Part shown: positions 16,505 through 26,500 of the stretch, one piece after another | How positions within the stretch are numbered: the stretch's first letter is position 1 | Layout: every line of letters starts with the position of its first letter | Assembly: GCF_000758705.1 (NCBI RefSeq) | Contig: NZ_CP009287.1 | Coordinates: forward strand, 6,014,001 to 6,078,000 | Source: Paenibacillus graminis | GTDB taxonomy: Bacteria > Bacillota > Bacilli > Paenibacillales > Paenibacillaceae | Reading direction: 5' to 3' | DNA: 64,000 nucleotides | Made by a program: the position numbers and the translations under genes | Notes under the pieces: model-generated | What the model was told of the DNA's origin: nothing | Seen by the model: only the letters and a program-made list of their open reading frames with translations | Database searches by the model: none

Positions 16505-16541
16505 ATCATAACTTACAACCTCAATGCGCTGTCCCATTGGC
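16505..16541. other. Right attachment junction of the island
   Basis: Island arm CATAACTTACAACCTCAA (16507-16524) is followed by the core TGCGCTGTCCCATTGGC (16525-16541), then host gene sequence. The arm is the inverted counterpart of TTGAGGTTGTAAGTCATG at 1142-1159. Confidence 0.8.
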
Positions 16542-16607
16542 ACAGCCCGTAACCAGAACAAGCATCAGAATGATAAGTCCCAGGATGCTGAATTGTCTCC
16601 ACTTCAA
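16521..16607 (-). pseudogene. Severed lipoprotein signal peptide of the DUF3153/LppM-like gene
   Basis: A 28-codon frame from TTG 16607 reads MKWRQFSILGLIILMLVLVT then GCANGTAH and stops. It has a hydrophobic stretch and the lipobox LVTGC. ANGTAH continues in the same frame as ANGTAHVTVKKDGG of the gene at 491-1315. The two pieces together would make a lipoprotein of about 237 residues. The island therefore separated the signal peptide from the mature part. Confidence 0.8.
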
Positions 16608-16767
16608 TGCCGTTATCCCATTCTCTAGCACAAAGCTTTTGCTTAAATGCAAGTATTACCTTCACAGATTGATATACCGAGTGTACCATATGCCGACGCT
16701 GTCCGTAATTAAAGGGATGAAATCATAATAACTTAAGGCATCATCCTTTGAAGGGTCCTGCTCAAAA
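16542..16767. other. Spacer after the island; upstream region of the former lipoprotein gene
   Basis: Besides the signal-peptide remnant no gene was seen. On the minus strand this is where the promoter of the original lipoprotein gene should lie; no clear -35/-10 was picked out. Confidence 0.3.
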
Positions 16768-16797
16768 TAAAAACCTACAGATGTAATTATCTGTAGG
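16768..16797 (-). terminator. Terminator of the ABC transporter operon
   Basis: CCTACAGAT and ATCTGTAGG form a 9-bp stem around GTAATT. On the minus strand a T run follows, just after the permease stop. Confidence 0.8.
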
Positions 16798-16830
16798 CGT
16801 CCGTCCTGAGAGAAATGCAATTGACCAGAT

Positions 16831-17631
16831 TTATTTGTTTACCCGCCAGCTGACCAGCCTGTTTACGACAATCAGTGAAATCATGCTGAAGACCAGCATG
16901 ACGGCACAATCCAGCATAACCCCTTTGGACCAGCCGACCGTCAGAATGGAACGCATGGCATCCGCAGCGTAGGTTGTCGGCAGCACATAAGATATCCATT
17001 GCAGCGGCACAGGAAGCTGATCAATGCTCACCATGACCGGAGACAGAAAAGAGATGATCATCATCAAGGCCTGGCAGAGCATGTTGGTGAATTGGAATGT
17101 GGGCGACCAGAATCCAAGAAGTATTCCAATGCCTACAACACTGGTCAGGCTTAGGATGACGACGACGGGTAGCCCCGGCGAATAATGAAGCTGAACACCG
17201 TACATCCACTGGCCGAGCGATCCCAAAATAAGAAAGGAGGGTAGTGTGTTCATAAGCCCCCGCAGCATGTTGGCGAGTACAAAGTTATTTTTGGATATGG
17301 GGAGAGACGCATAAAAGGTAAAATGATCCTGATGCTTCTGCAAGGCAATTTCCTGCCCCAGTCCATTCATCCCCATCACGATAATTCCGAACACCAGATT
17401 TCCTGCAATAATCTGCACAACCATTTCATCAGTCGGGTTTACCGTATAAAACCGCATGAAAAGCAGGGTCGTAAGCGGGTACAGCGTCGCCATCAGGATG
17501 ACCCATGCCCAACTGTCCCTGACAATCGCGAACTGAATCCGGAACAAAATGGAGATTTCCGTCCACCAGCGTTCCCATCGGCCCCTCTTTCTCAGCGGCT
17601 GCAGCCCGATCGGATTCATAAAGGTGCTCAT
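16831..17631 (-). CDS. ABC-2 type transporter permease
   Basis: This 266-residue integral membrane protein has about six helices and the ABC-2 layout, including a conserved re-entrant region near LPISKNNFVLANMLRG and a last-third PVMVSIDQLPVPLQWISYVL. Its ATG overlaps the end of the ATPase gene by 4 bases, so the two are translationally coupled. The pair would export a substrate across the membrane. Position next to the lipopeptide locus suggests export of, or resistance to, the product, but this is inference. A terminator follows. Confidence 0.85.
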   Translation of the reverse strand: MSTFMNPIGLQPLRKRGRWERWWTEISILFRIQFAIVRDSWAWVILMATLYPLTTLLFMRFYTVNPTDEMVVQIIAGNLVFGIIVMGMNGLGQEIALQKHQDHFTFYASLPISKNNFVLANMLRGLMNTLPSFLILGSLGQWMYGVQLHYSPGLPVVVILSLTSVVGIGILLGFWSPTFQFTNMLCQALMMIISFLSPVMVSIDQLPVPLQWISYVLPTTYAADAMRSILTVGWSKGVMLDCAVMLVFSMISLIVVNRLVSWRVNK

Positions 17632-18578
17632 GCCCCCATCACCTCTTTGGCCGCTTGATCGATATGGAAATATACATCCTCCAGACTTGGAGGCAGGACG
17701 GCATATTCCTCTATTTTCAGGTCGCGGCGTGAGATGATTCTGTCCAGAACATTGCCCGCCTGGGCTTTGTCCACCAGCAGGCAGATCCGGTTTTCACCGC
17801 TTCTCTGGAGAATCCCCCATTCAGCCAATTCCTTTTCAACCTCTTCCCTCTGGCCGAATGCCGTCTGGATTTCAAATTTCAGCCGCTGATCCACGCGCTG
17901 CTTCAGATTAACCACACTATCAATCGCCAGCAGCTTTCCGTGATTGATCACCGCGACCCGGTCAACCACATGCTCTGCTTCGAGAACATTATGGGTAACC
18001 AGGATGACAGTAGCGCCATTACGGTTATGCTCCTGGATGAGATCCCACACCAATCTCCGCTTTGTCGGATCAAGCTCATTGGTGGGTTCATCCAGGATCA
18101 GCACCGGCGAGTGGCCGATCAGCGCCGTGCCGATGCCAACCATCCGCTTCTGTCCGCCGGAGAGCCGTTTTAGTGATTTGTTCCGGAGTTCTGTCATTTC
18201 GAACCGCTCCAACAATTCCGCAGCTTCCCGCTCTGCCGATTTCTTCTGCATCCCGCGAAGCTGCCCTGTAAATACAAGCGCTTCCATCGCAGTTAATGCA
18301 GATAACGCATGAGGCTCCTGCGCGTAGTAAGACACCTCGCTTGCTACCACACGTGTTTGTTTGTACACATCTAGCCCATTGTATAACACTTGCCCTTCGG
18401 TCGGCTTCAGATGTCCCACCAATTGTTTAATCAATGTCGATTTGCCCGCTCCGTTTGGTCCCAGCACCCCTAGGATTTCTCCCCTTTGAATGAGAAAAGA
18501 AATATCATCGTTGGCTTTGATTTTGCCCTTTTTGTAGACCATATTGACGCACTCCACCTCGTAGATCCAGCTATCCAT
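17628..18578 (-). CDS. ABC transporter ATP-binding protein
   Basis: This 316-residue ATPase has Walker A GPNGAGKST, a Q-loop region (YYAQEPHALS), the signature LSGGQKRMVGIG, Walker B VLILDEPTNELDP and the switch His in VTHN. About 90 residues follow the core domain, as in exporters of the drug/antibiotic (CcmA-like) group. It pairs with the overlapping ABC-2 permease downstream and lies 19 bp after the regulator gene. Confidence 0.9.
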   Translation of the reverse strand: MDSWIYEVECVNMVYKKGKIKANDDISFLIQRGEILGVLGPNGAGKSTLIKQLVGHLKPTEGQVLYNGLDVYKQTRVVASEVSYYAQEPHALSALTAMEALVFTGQLRGMQKKSAEREAAELLERFEMTELRNKSLKRLSGGQKRMVGIGTALIGHSPVLILDEPTNELDPTKRRLVWDLIQEHNRNGATVILVTHNVLEAEHVVDRVAVINHGKLLAIDSVVNLKQRVDQRLKFEIQTAFGQREEVEKELAEWGILQRSGENRICLLVDKAQAGNVLDRIISRRDLKIEEYAVLPPSLEDVYFHIDQAAKEVMGA

Positions 18579-18597
18579 TTCTCCCCATCTCCTTCAC

Positions 18598-19689
18598 TTA
18601 TCGCAAAAGCAAGCTTTTGGTCTGATCCATCAACGCAGCCAGCCGCTCAGTGTCGAGCACATAGTAGATCCGGCTGTCCATTCTGGTGATTCGGATTAAA
18701 TTCAGGTCAATCAGCAGGTTCGTATGGTAGTTGATCGCTGCCGGTGTCAGCATTAATAGCTGCGCCAACTCGCCCGCATACCGATTGCTCTGTTTCAGCA
18801 GCTCGATAATTTCCAGCCTCCGTTTGTCGGAGATTACCTTCAGGAACTGTTCAATCGCTTCCTTCTCTTCACGCTGACTGGCCAAAGCATCATTTCGGTA
18901 TCCGAGAACCATCCAATCCAGCCGGGACACACCCTCAAAATGCCGGAAATCCACGCGGACCTGTGAGATATAACTGATGTGAACCCGGGTGTCCTTAACG
19001 ATTAGCTCTTTACCGGAATTGGCAATCTCTCCAAAAGCCTTCTCCGGATGTTCGTGAAAATAGACGTCATAACGCGCCGCCCCTTCCTCTCCAAGCTCCC
19101 TTAACCGCTTCCTCAGGACTAGAAATCCGTGACGAAAAAAAGAATCGAGCAACATCTGAGTTCGCTGCTTGAACTCCCCGGGAAACCTTGCATGGTCCAT
19201 AAGTTCAGCGTGAAGCTCTCCATCCGGCAACGGAACAGCGGCAACCAGCCGGTACAGTAGAGCGGAATCCTGACAAACCTCCTCAAAAGAAAAGCCGCCT
19301 CGCCAATCCGGGCCGGAGCTTGCATACACAGCCTCAACCAGCATCGCTGCCAGTTCCCCGGGTTGACGCTTGTTATAGCATTCCATCCAGGCCTCTACGG
19401 TCTCCACTTTGTCATCGTCGTAAAACACCTGGGAAAGAACGGCATCCAGACGGTCATACGTCAGGGTTCTTCCGAAAAAACGGGCCAGTTCCTCTTTGAC
19501 ATGCCGGGATAGCCGGCTTATGACGTCTTCCAGCATCTCTGTGAATTGAGGCTCTGGTGGAAACTTTAGCTCCTGCGCAAGCTCGTTCATGGACTCAACC
19601 TTGGCGGCCATCGTCAGTGCGGCAATGAATTCCAGCGGCTCACAATAGTCAAACTTCATCAGTTTCACAATTTTATCCGGGTTAATCAT
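18598..19689 (-). CDS. ArsR-like winged-helix regulator with long N-terminal domain
   Basis: This 363-residue protein has a C-terminal ArsR-type HTH at about 280-360 (FLKVISDKRRLEIIELLKQS, YAGELAQLLMLTPAAINYHT, IYYVLDTERL). The N-terminal ~270 residues are helical and unlike classic ArsR, perhaps a ligand-sensing domain. No cysteine pair for metal sensing is obvious. It is first in an operon with the ABC exporter, so it probably controls export in response to a ligand. A promoter with GTTAAAC-type repeats lies just upstream. Confidence 0.75.
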   Translation of the reverse strand: MINPDKIVKLMKFDYCEPLEFIAALTMAAKVESMNELAQELKFPPEPQFTEMLEDVISRLSRHVKEELARFFGRTLTYDRLDAVLSQVFYDDDKVETVEAWMECYNKRQPGELAAMLVEAVYASSGPDWRGGFSFEEVCQDSALLYRLVAAVPLPDGELHAELMDHARFPGEFKQRTQMLLDSFFRHGFLVLRKRLRELGEEGAARYDVYFHEHPEKAFGEIANSGKELIVKDTRVHISYISQVRVDFRHFEGVSRLDWMVLGYRNDALASQREEKEAIEQFLKVISDKRRLEIIELLKQSNRYAGELAQLLMLTPAAINYHTNLLIDLNLIRITRMDSRIYYVLDTERLAALMDQTKSLLLR

Positions 19690-19724
19690 TCCTTCCCCCT
19701 TTGATTTAAGTTTTCACTTAACTA

Positions 19725-19754
19725 ATATTACTTTTTGTTAAACGTTCATTAAAC
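19725..19754 (-). promoter_or_regulatory. Promoter of the regulator-exporter operon with repeat
   Basis: On the minus strand TTTAAT and TAATAT are 17 bp apart. GTTAAACGTTCATTAAAC (19737-19754) contains two GTTAAAC-like units overlapping the -35 and spacer, a likely operator. Confidence 0.5.
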
Positions 19755-19925
19755 AAATCATAACAAGCTAATTCTTCCATGTCAATATTCCTTAACTTAT
19801 ATAAAAAAAGTAAATACATTTGCCTGTCCTGCTTGGAGGAAAATCCTTTTTATGTGTCGAAATGTAAATTGATTTGTTTTTTTGCTCTGCATGTCCAAAT
19901 CCATATGATGAAGGCAGGTAATTCG

Positions 19926-20999
19926 ATGAGAATCTCCATTGTTTGCAGGGAACTGTCCGGCAGAGGCGGGATGGAAACGGTATTTAAAAATGTAATCACA
20001 CACTTGATTCAGAAGGGGGATGAGGTTGAACTCATTATATTTGGGGGATCGCATGATAAAAAGTGGCTGGAGTCTATTCCGCATCACATTATTGAAATGC
20101 CCCGATCCAATCTGATAAAAATTTATTATAATTCGCTGGTTGTATATTCCAGGCTGCTGCGCAATTTCAATCCTGAGGTCATCCTGGTGACTGATCCCTA
20201 CTTTATCTATCAAACAAAATTGGTGACTTCCCGGATGAAAAGAAAACCAGCCATTGGGTCCTGGGTTCACTTTGAGCTGTCTGCGTTAATAAAGGTCCAG
20301 CAGCTGGCCTCGGCCCACTTCCATTTGGCCATTAGCAAAGGAATTGGCAGGCAAATTGAGGAAGTGAACGGGGGCAGAAGCGATAATATCCATATCATCT
20401 ATAATCCTGTGGCCATTTCTGAAATGACCGTGCCTCGACCGGATATCGCTACTTTTTTGTATGTAGGCCGGCTGGAGGATGAGTATAAAAAAATAAGTGA
20501 TTTCTTAAAGGCCCTCTCTCAATTAAAGGGAGAGTTCAAAACCATTATGATTGGCGACGGGCCGGATCATGAACCATTAGTTGCCTTGTCCCGGCAATTG
20601 GGGATCAATGACAGGGTTGAATGGAGAGGCTGGCAATATAACCCCTGGGATCAAATCCCTCCCGTTTCCTGTTTAGTATTAACATCACGGCTGGAAGGAT
20701 TTGGGCTGGTGCTTGTTGAGGCTATGTCCAAAGGCATACCATGCATCAGCACAGATTGCCCATCAGGTCCATCCGAGATTATCCGCGGAGGCGAGAACGG
20801 ATGGTTAGTCCCCCCCGGTGATGTCGGGGCCATTTCCTCCATGCTGCAAAATGTCATTGATCAACCGGAAATACTGCCGTCACAGGAGGCGGTTCGGGAA
20901 TCTGTAAAGCATTTTGATACCAGCCTCCTGATGAATAAGCTGCGGGATGTGCTTCAGACGGAAATTAACAAAACAGATAAAAATATCCTTTCTGTTTGA
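19926..20999 (+). CDS. GT4-family glycosyltransferase
   Basis: About 357 residues, GT-B fold. The N-terminal RISIVCRELSGRGGMETVF is the GGxE loop of GT4 enzymes, and EGFGLVLVEAMSKGIPCI carries the C-terminal donor-binding E-x7-E. FLYVGRLEDEYKKISDFLKA is also typical. I chose ATG 19926 because AAGGCAGG lies 7 bases upstream and it matches family starts; upstream in-frame ATGs (19779, 19905, 19908) would add a non-homologous leader. It converges on the two MGT genes. It could add a sugar to the lipopeptide or be a wall/polysaccharide enzyme; I cannot decide. Confidence 0.8.
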   Translation: MRISIVCRELSGRGGMETVFKNVITHLIQKGDEVELIIFGGSHDKKWLESIPHHIIEMPRSNLIKIYYNSLVVYSRLLRNFNPEVILVTDPYFIYQTKLVTSRMKRKPAIGSWVHFELSALIKVQQLASAHFHLAISKGIGRQIEEVNGGRSDNIHIIYNPVAISEMTVPRPDIATFLYVGRLEDEYKKISDFLKALSQLKGEFKTIMIGDGPDHEPLVALSRQLGINDRVEWRGWQYNPWDQIPPVSCLVLTSRLEGFGLVLVEAMSKGIPCISTDCPSGPSEIIRGGENGWLVPPGDVGAISSMLQNVIDQPEILPSQEAVRESVKHFDTSLLMNKLRDVLQTEINKTDKNILSV

Positions 21000-21026
21000 T
21001 TGCTTATATTAACAAGCGCTGTTCTG

Positions 21027-22280
21027 CTAAATTCCTTTTTGTCTTAGGAATGAGAATATAGAATCGACCGCAAGCCTGACTCCTCCGGACATTTGGAACG
21101 AGCGGTTCAGCTTGTCTCCGTTCTCTTTGTACTTTTTATCCTGATAAATTTTGTAAGCCGTTTCACGCAGCTCCCTAGGGCTAATCTCAGAATTCCTTAC
21201 ATAAATCCCAGCCTCCATGTCATCCAAATGGCTGGATATGGTGAACTGGTCGGCTCCCTGTGGAAACATGATCATGGGTACATTATTGTAAACAGCCTCG
21301 CACACACTATTATATCCCCCATGTGTGATGAAGACGTCTGCTCTTTCCAAGACATCCATCTGGGGGTGAAAGGCACTCAAATAAAAATTATCAGGGACGG
21401 GGATATCGCCAATATCCACAAGACTGCCAATGGACATTACAATTTGCCATTCGGTATCCCTGAACGCATCAAAGCACTTTTGATAAAAGCCGGGGCGGTT
21501 CGTATAGATTGAGCCTAACGAAATATAGATAAACGGCTTGCCGGACATCTCTTCGATACGGGAATCTACACCTGTCCGATCCTGACGGATGTTAGGTCCG
21601 ATGAATGCATAGCTTTCATCAAAGGTATCCGCAAACGGCTGAAACTCTTTTGTGGTGTATACAATATTAAGCTCCTCCCGTCCTGTAAATGCATCAAGCG
21701 CATCAAAGTCCTTGATTCCATGAGCCATAGCGATTTGCTTGGACATTACGTCCAATTCTTCGCTTAAACGGCTCTTCCAGATGGAATCCAGGTACTCCTG
21801 TCCTTTGTCAGGGGGAATGCGAAATACATTTTCCAGGAAGTACAATGGAGCAGCATCGATCATGGTTTTGTTAATGGCAAAGGTAAGCACGTAGCACAAG
21901 ACCGGGACATCAAGGACACTGGCTAGTTGTTTTCCCCAAAAGGCATCACAGTCCCGGATGATATAATCCGGGTTATCGGCCATAACCTCCGGCAAGATGG
22001 CGTTGATGATCTTTTTGCTTTTTTCGATGACCCCCGGCACGAGATAGTTTAGCAGTACTTTGGGATGTTCGACCTCAATAGTAGTGGCGCTGTTGTCGAA
22101 CATCCCTCTTGCGTGCCCATAGCTTCGGAACGTCACCCCCATTGCCTCAATGGTTTCCCTGAAACTCTCGTTGGAATAATAAATAACCTCTTCGCCCCGT
22201 GACACCAACTCCCTCACCAAAGTAAGGGTTGGCATCACGTGGCTGTAAAAAGGAAAGCTCAAAAACACGATTTTGGACAC
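21027..22280 (-). CDS. MGT-family UDP-glycosyltransferase
   Basis: About 417 residues, GT1 family of the macrolide-glycosyltransferase (YjiC/OleD) type. SKIVFLSFPFYSHVMPTLTL is the acceptor-side start with the catalytic-type His, and HGGYNSVCEAVYNNVPMIMF with PQGADQ is the nucleotide-sugar motif. I chose GTG 22280: AAAGGAT precedes it and the length then matches the paralogue upstream. It would transfer a sugar from a UDP donor to a small molecule in the cytoplasm. Tandem with the next gene and at the end of the synthetase operon, it suggests product glycosylation or reversible self-protection. Confidence 0.85.
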   Translation of the reverse strand: MSKIVFLSFPFYSHVMPTLTLVRELVSRGEEVIYYSNESFRETIEAMGVTFRSYGHARGMFDNSATTIEVEHPKVLLNYLVPGVIEKSKKIINAILPEVMADNPDYIIRDCDAFWGKQLASVLDVPVLCYVLTFAINKTMIDAAPLYFLENVFRIPPDKGQEYLDSIWKSRLSEELDVMSKQIAMAHGIKDFDALDAFTGREELNIVYTTKEFQPFADTFDESYAFIGPNIRQDRTGVDSRIEEMSGKPFIYISLGSIYTNRPGFYQKCFDAFRDTEWQIVMSIGSLVDIGDIPVPDNFYLSAFHPQMDVLERADVFITHGGYNSVCEAVYNNVPMIMFPQGADQFTISSHLDDMEAGIYVRNSEISPRELRETAYKIYQDKKYKENGDKLNRSFQMSGGVRLAVDSIFSFLRQKGI

Positions 22281-22326
22281 TGTATGACATCCTTTCGCCC
22301 AGAAAATAACCGCCTGCACAGAGGAG

Positions 22327-23583
22327 CTAAACGACTATGGCTTCTGAGATAAAAGCCAGAATAGCGTCTGCCCCCAGCTTTGCTCCGCCGGATAACCGGA
22401 AGGAGTCTGCCAATTGCCTACAATTATGTCGATATTCACTATTCTGATAAACACCCTCCACGATTTCCAGCAATTCCACAGGAGATATCTCCCGGTTTCT
22501 CACATAAACACCTGCACCGGTTTCTTCTATACGGCTGGAGGTAGCCACTTGGTCGGCACCCTGCGGAAACAAGACCAGCGGCACATGATTATCGATCGCT
22601 TCACTTAAACTGTTGTAGCCCCCGTGTGACAGGAACACATCTACCTGCGGCATCAACTCTACCTGCGGAACCTGATTTACCACTACAAAGTTTGCCGGAA
22701 CATCGCCCAGCAATGAAATATCCACCTTCTTTCCAACGGACATAATGACTGAAAATCCGGTGTCTCTGAACGCTTCCATGCATCTTTTATAAAGCTCCAG
22801 CGTGTTATTAAAAATATTCCCGAAGGCGATGAGCAGCACGGGCCTATCCGCCTCTTTTTGAAACGGAAAATCCGTTTTTTCTTTGCTTGCCCGCACGCTC
22901 GGACCGATAAAAACGTAGTTGTCGCCAAATGTTTCCGCGTAGGGCTGAAACTCCCTGGAGGTATACACAATGTTGAATTCATCACCGCCTGCCAGCGCGT
23001 CCAGTACAGTATATCCCTCTACACCTTGTTCCTTGGCGATCCCTGCTGTAATATGATCCAGAACCTGGCTGACACTTTCCTTCTCCGCAACCGGCAGCGA
23101 ATCCGCGGACATGCTGAATACAGATTCCATAAAACCTTCCTTGTTGATATCCATCATCCTGTTATTTAATGCAATGGTAGTGATATAACAAACGACCGGC
23201 ACATCCAATATATTACCGAGCAGCCTTCCCCAATAAGCCTCGCAATCTCTTACGATATAATCAGGGTTATCGGCCAGTACACGGTTGACTATTCTTTGCA
23301 CCACTTTTTTGGACTTCAAAATTTTACTTGGCACGAGCGAGTATAAAATATCAACGGGTGTCGGATACCCGGCATAATTAATCTGATCGGTCGCCGCTTC
23401 CAGTAGCCTAATGATGTCTCCATAATCTCTGAAGACCGCTCCTGACTCTTCTACGGCATCCTTGTACGCCTCAACCGAGTAGTAAATCACCTCCTCTCCC
23501 CGGTCAAGCAGTTCACGAACTAACGCCAAGGATGGAATGACGTGGCTAAAGAAAGGGTAGCTCAGAAAAATCACCTTTGACAT
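22327..23583 (-). CDS. MGT-family UDP-glycosyltransferase, paralogue
   Basis: This 418-residue GT1 enzyme is closely similar to the following gene. It starts SKVIFLSYPFFSHVIPSLAL and has HGGYNSLSEAIDNHVPLVLF with PQGADQ. It lies 15 bp after the last NRPS gene, so it is very probably co-transcribed with the synthetases. The two enzymes differ most in the N-terminal, acceptor-binding half, which suggests different positions or sequential addition of sugars. Confidence 0.85.
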   Translation of the reverse strand: MSKVIFLSYPFFSHVIPSLALVRELLDRGEEVIYYSVEAYKDAVEESGAVFRDYGDIIRLLEAATDQINYAGYPTPVDILYSLVPSKILKSKKVVQRIVNRVLADNPDYIVRDCEAYWGRLLGNILDVPVVCYITTIALNNRMMDINKEGFMESVFSMSADSLPVAEKESVSQVLDHITAGIAKEQGVEGYTVLDALAGGDEFNIVYTSREFQPYAETFGDNYVFIGPSVRASKEKTDFPFQKEADRPVLLIAFGNIFNNTLELYKRCMEAFRDTGFSVIMSVGKKVDISLLGDVPANFVVVNQVPQVELMPQVDVFLSHGGYNSLSEAIDNHVPLVLFPQGADQVATSSRIEETGAGVYVRNREISPVELLEIVEGVYQNSEYRHNCRQLADSFRLSGGAKLGADAILAFISEAIVV

Positions 23584-23598
23584 GTTTGCACATTCCTC

Positions 23599-26500
23599 CT
23601 AATCTCGTTGCGTAACAATGGGCTGGATGTTTCCTGCGGCCTCCTGCAGGACAAATAAAAGGTCATCTCTATCTTCTTCAAATGGCAGGATGATTTTTAG
23701 CTTCAAATAGTCTTCCCCCTGCCAGACATAGAACCCGATCTTCCCGTTGCTGTCTTCCGCCCGCTCACCATATTCTGCGCTGACCGCAATTTCTTGCAAT
23801 GTGAGATCCTTGCTGCAGGATTGTAAGACACCATAGTAGTTGAACATGATCGACGCACCTGAATATAGCTTTTCAAGAAGCCTGGAGGTCTCCGCAAAAG
23901 GATAAGCCGTCCCTCCATTCAGCATCAGATTGACAAAGCTGATGTTGCCCTTGACACATTCATTAACCTGATGCTGAATCCATTTTTCGAGGGAATCCGT
24001 TTGGTTATTTCCCGCCAGCACTGGTATAACATCTGCAAAGTCTCCGACGATATCGTAATAGAGATTCTCTTCATAACGTCTTCCGTTATTCACCAGCCAA
24101 AAGGGTACCTCGCGGATTCCAAACATTTTGCCGCAAAGGGGAATCATTACCTCTAAAGCGAGCTGCCAATGCGATTTCTCCTTGTTCCCCAGCCTCAGGG
24201 GGATAACCAGATCTAGCATTGTAGATTTATGCCTGTTTTTGGAGTTGATGTACTTCTCCAATTCTCTGGCCTGCGCTGCAAATTCGGCCAACCGGAACAT
24301 CTCGCACAATTTCTGCTCGCTTAGATTTTGGGGTCCCTTTTGCATTTGGTCCGCATAATCCCAATAGTTCTGATGATGCTTTAGGGAGTGAACAGGCAGT
24401 GAAGAGTCGCCGGCAAAGTAAGCAGCCAATTGATCCGTGATAATCCCCAGGCTTAATCCATCAGAAACGGCGTGATCGGCAGAATACAGCAGCATATAAT
24501 CTTCAGGAGCGGTTTGGACCAGAACTAAACGGTATAATAATCCATTGTCCCGTTCAAATGGAAGTTTGTTGAAATGATCTTGCAAATAAGCCAGACATTC
24601 ACTTCTCCGTGCTGCATCAAAACCGGACAGATCAATCAATATAAACGGAAGATTATATACAGAGCCATGTTCGTAAAAATACGTATTTTCTCCATCATTT
24701 ACGATTACAGATCTCAACAGCACCTGTTCGTTTACGAGCCGCAAAATAGCTTTTTGAATCTTGCCAATATCGCCGCAGCTCCGAAATGGAATGGAAGTAT
24801 GAACCTTTTCGGCATTCATCAGATGGTATTTCTGAACAGCCGCCGGCAAATGTTTCCCAACCAACGGGGCATTTCGGATACTTTCCGTATGCTTTAGCTC
24901 TTGATCCTTTATCTCAGCCAGCCATATGCTGCATAATACTTCTATAGAAGCATCCCCTTCAGTGCCAGATGAATCGATTCTTCCAACAGGGTTCTCCAGG
25001 ATTGGATTATTCCGCAGATCCCGGACACATTCTGAGAGCTCGGCAATCTTCTGGCGATGAAACAGATCCTTGATTTCCATATGCAGCCGGTGCTTACCCA
25101 GTATTGCAGCCACTTGCATTGCCTTCAGAGAATCTCCGCCAACCTCAAAGAAATTATCTTCGATTCCCACCTTTTCCAGCCGCAGCACTTCTTCCCAGAC
25201 TTCCGTCAGCATCAGCTCGATTTCGTTCCTAGGGGCGATGTATCCGGAATGGCGCTGCATATTATTCTCCGGCACAGGCAATAATTTCTGATCAATCTTG
25301 CCGTTAGAGGTCAACGGGAAGGCCTCCATTCGGACAAAATACGCAGGAATCATAAATTCAGGCAATTTGCTCAGGAGCTGCTTCCTTAATTCGGTCACTG
25401 AATAATCCATTGCGGAAATGTAGTAAGCACAAATGCTGGCATGCTGAAGCTGATTTTTCCGGTGTGTTACGATTACATCTTTAATGCCTTCGATCTTAAG
25501 CAATTCCGCTTTAATTTCTTGAGGCTCAACCCTGAAGCCCCTTATTTTGACCTGCTCGTCCATCCGGCCCAAATACTCCAGATTCCCATCCGGCAGCCAT
25601 CTAGCCAAGTCGCCTGTCCGGTACACTTTTCCGATTCTGGAATCGGCAGCAGTAATTATTTTATCCGCGGTCATCTCAGGCCGCTTCCAGTACCCCCTGG
25701 TCAAGCCTATACCGCCAATACACAATTCTCCCGGAATTCCCACCGGTTGAAGATTGCGATATTTATCCAGGATATACATTTGAGTATTCAGTATCGGCTT
25801 GCCTATCGGAACGGGGTCATCCATTTCACCTTGCTCATTGGCGATCCAAACCGAAGAATATACGGTCGTTTCCGTCGGTCCATAGGCATTGATGTACTCG
25901 CATTTCTTTTTCCATTCATTGACCAGTCCGGATGAAATCGCTGAGCCGATCGTAATCATCTTGTCAACCGTATGAATGTTATTCGGATTCAAATTGGCCA
26001 AATAAGTCGGCGGCAGGATTGCTGCCGTAATCCTGTTGGAATTTAGAAATGCTTCGAAGCAGCTGTTGTCATTCAGGATCTCCTTGGTCGTGAGACATAA
26101 AGTACCGCCCAGCAAGATGGACATGGAAATATCCATTAATGATACGTCAAAGGAAATGCTGGAAAATTGAACAACCCGCTCGCGGTCCTGAATTTTAAGC
26201 TGCTCCTTGTTGGAGGCGGTCAGGTTCACGATCCCTTTGTGCTCCAGTAAAGTTCCCTTAGGCTTTCCGGTTGTGCCGGAAGTATAGATCATATAAGCCA
26301 AGTCGCTTGACCGGTTTATTACAGTGAGGTTAGAGCCATCCACATTGTTCAGTCCGGCGCTATTCAGATCTATAACTTCCCCGTCGAAATCCAGCCAGTT
26401 ATAAGGAATGTTCTGGGTCAGCACTAATTGTATGCCGCTGTCTTCAATCATGAATTTGATTCTTTCATCCGGATAGGCCGGGTCGATAGGTAAATACGCG

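Larger units (their letters stand above)
1132..16534. mobile_element. Integrated 15.4-kb serine-recombinase island, decayed
   Basis: The two borders share a 17-bp core, and the flanking host sequence rejoins in frame into one lipoprotein gene if the island is removed. Reconstructed attP has near-perfect inverted arms (ACTTACAACCTCAA on one side, TTGAGGTTGTAAGT on the other). A large serine recombinase remnant ends 28 bp from the right core. The content is mixed and worn: broken IS110 and IS5 genes, intron fragments, RCC1 pseudogenes, a Tn7-like insertion and a few intact cargo genes (lactonase, NmrA-like, two regulators). The integrase lacks its catalytic region, so self-excision is unlikely. 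The second left end at 4427 implies more than one element contributed. Confidence 0.75.
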
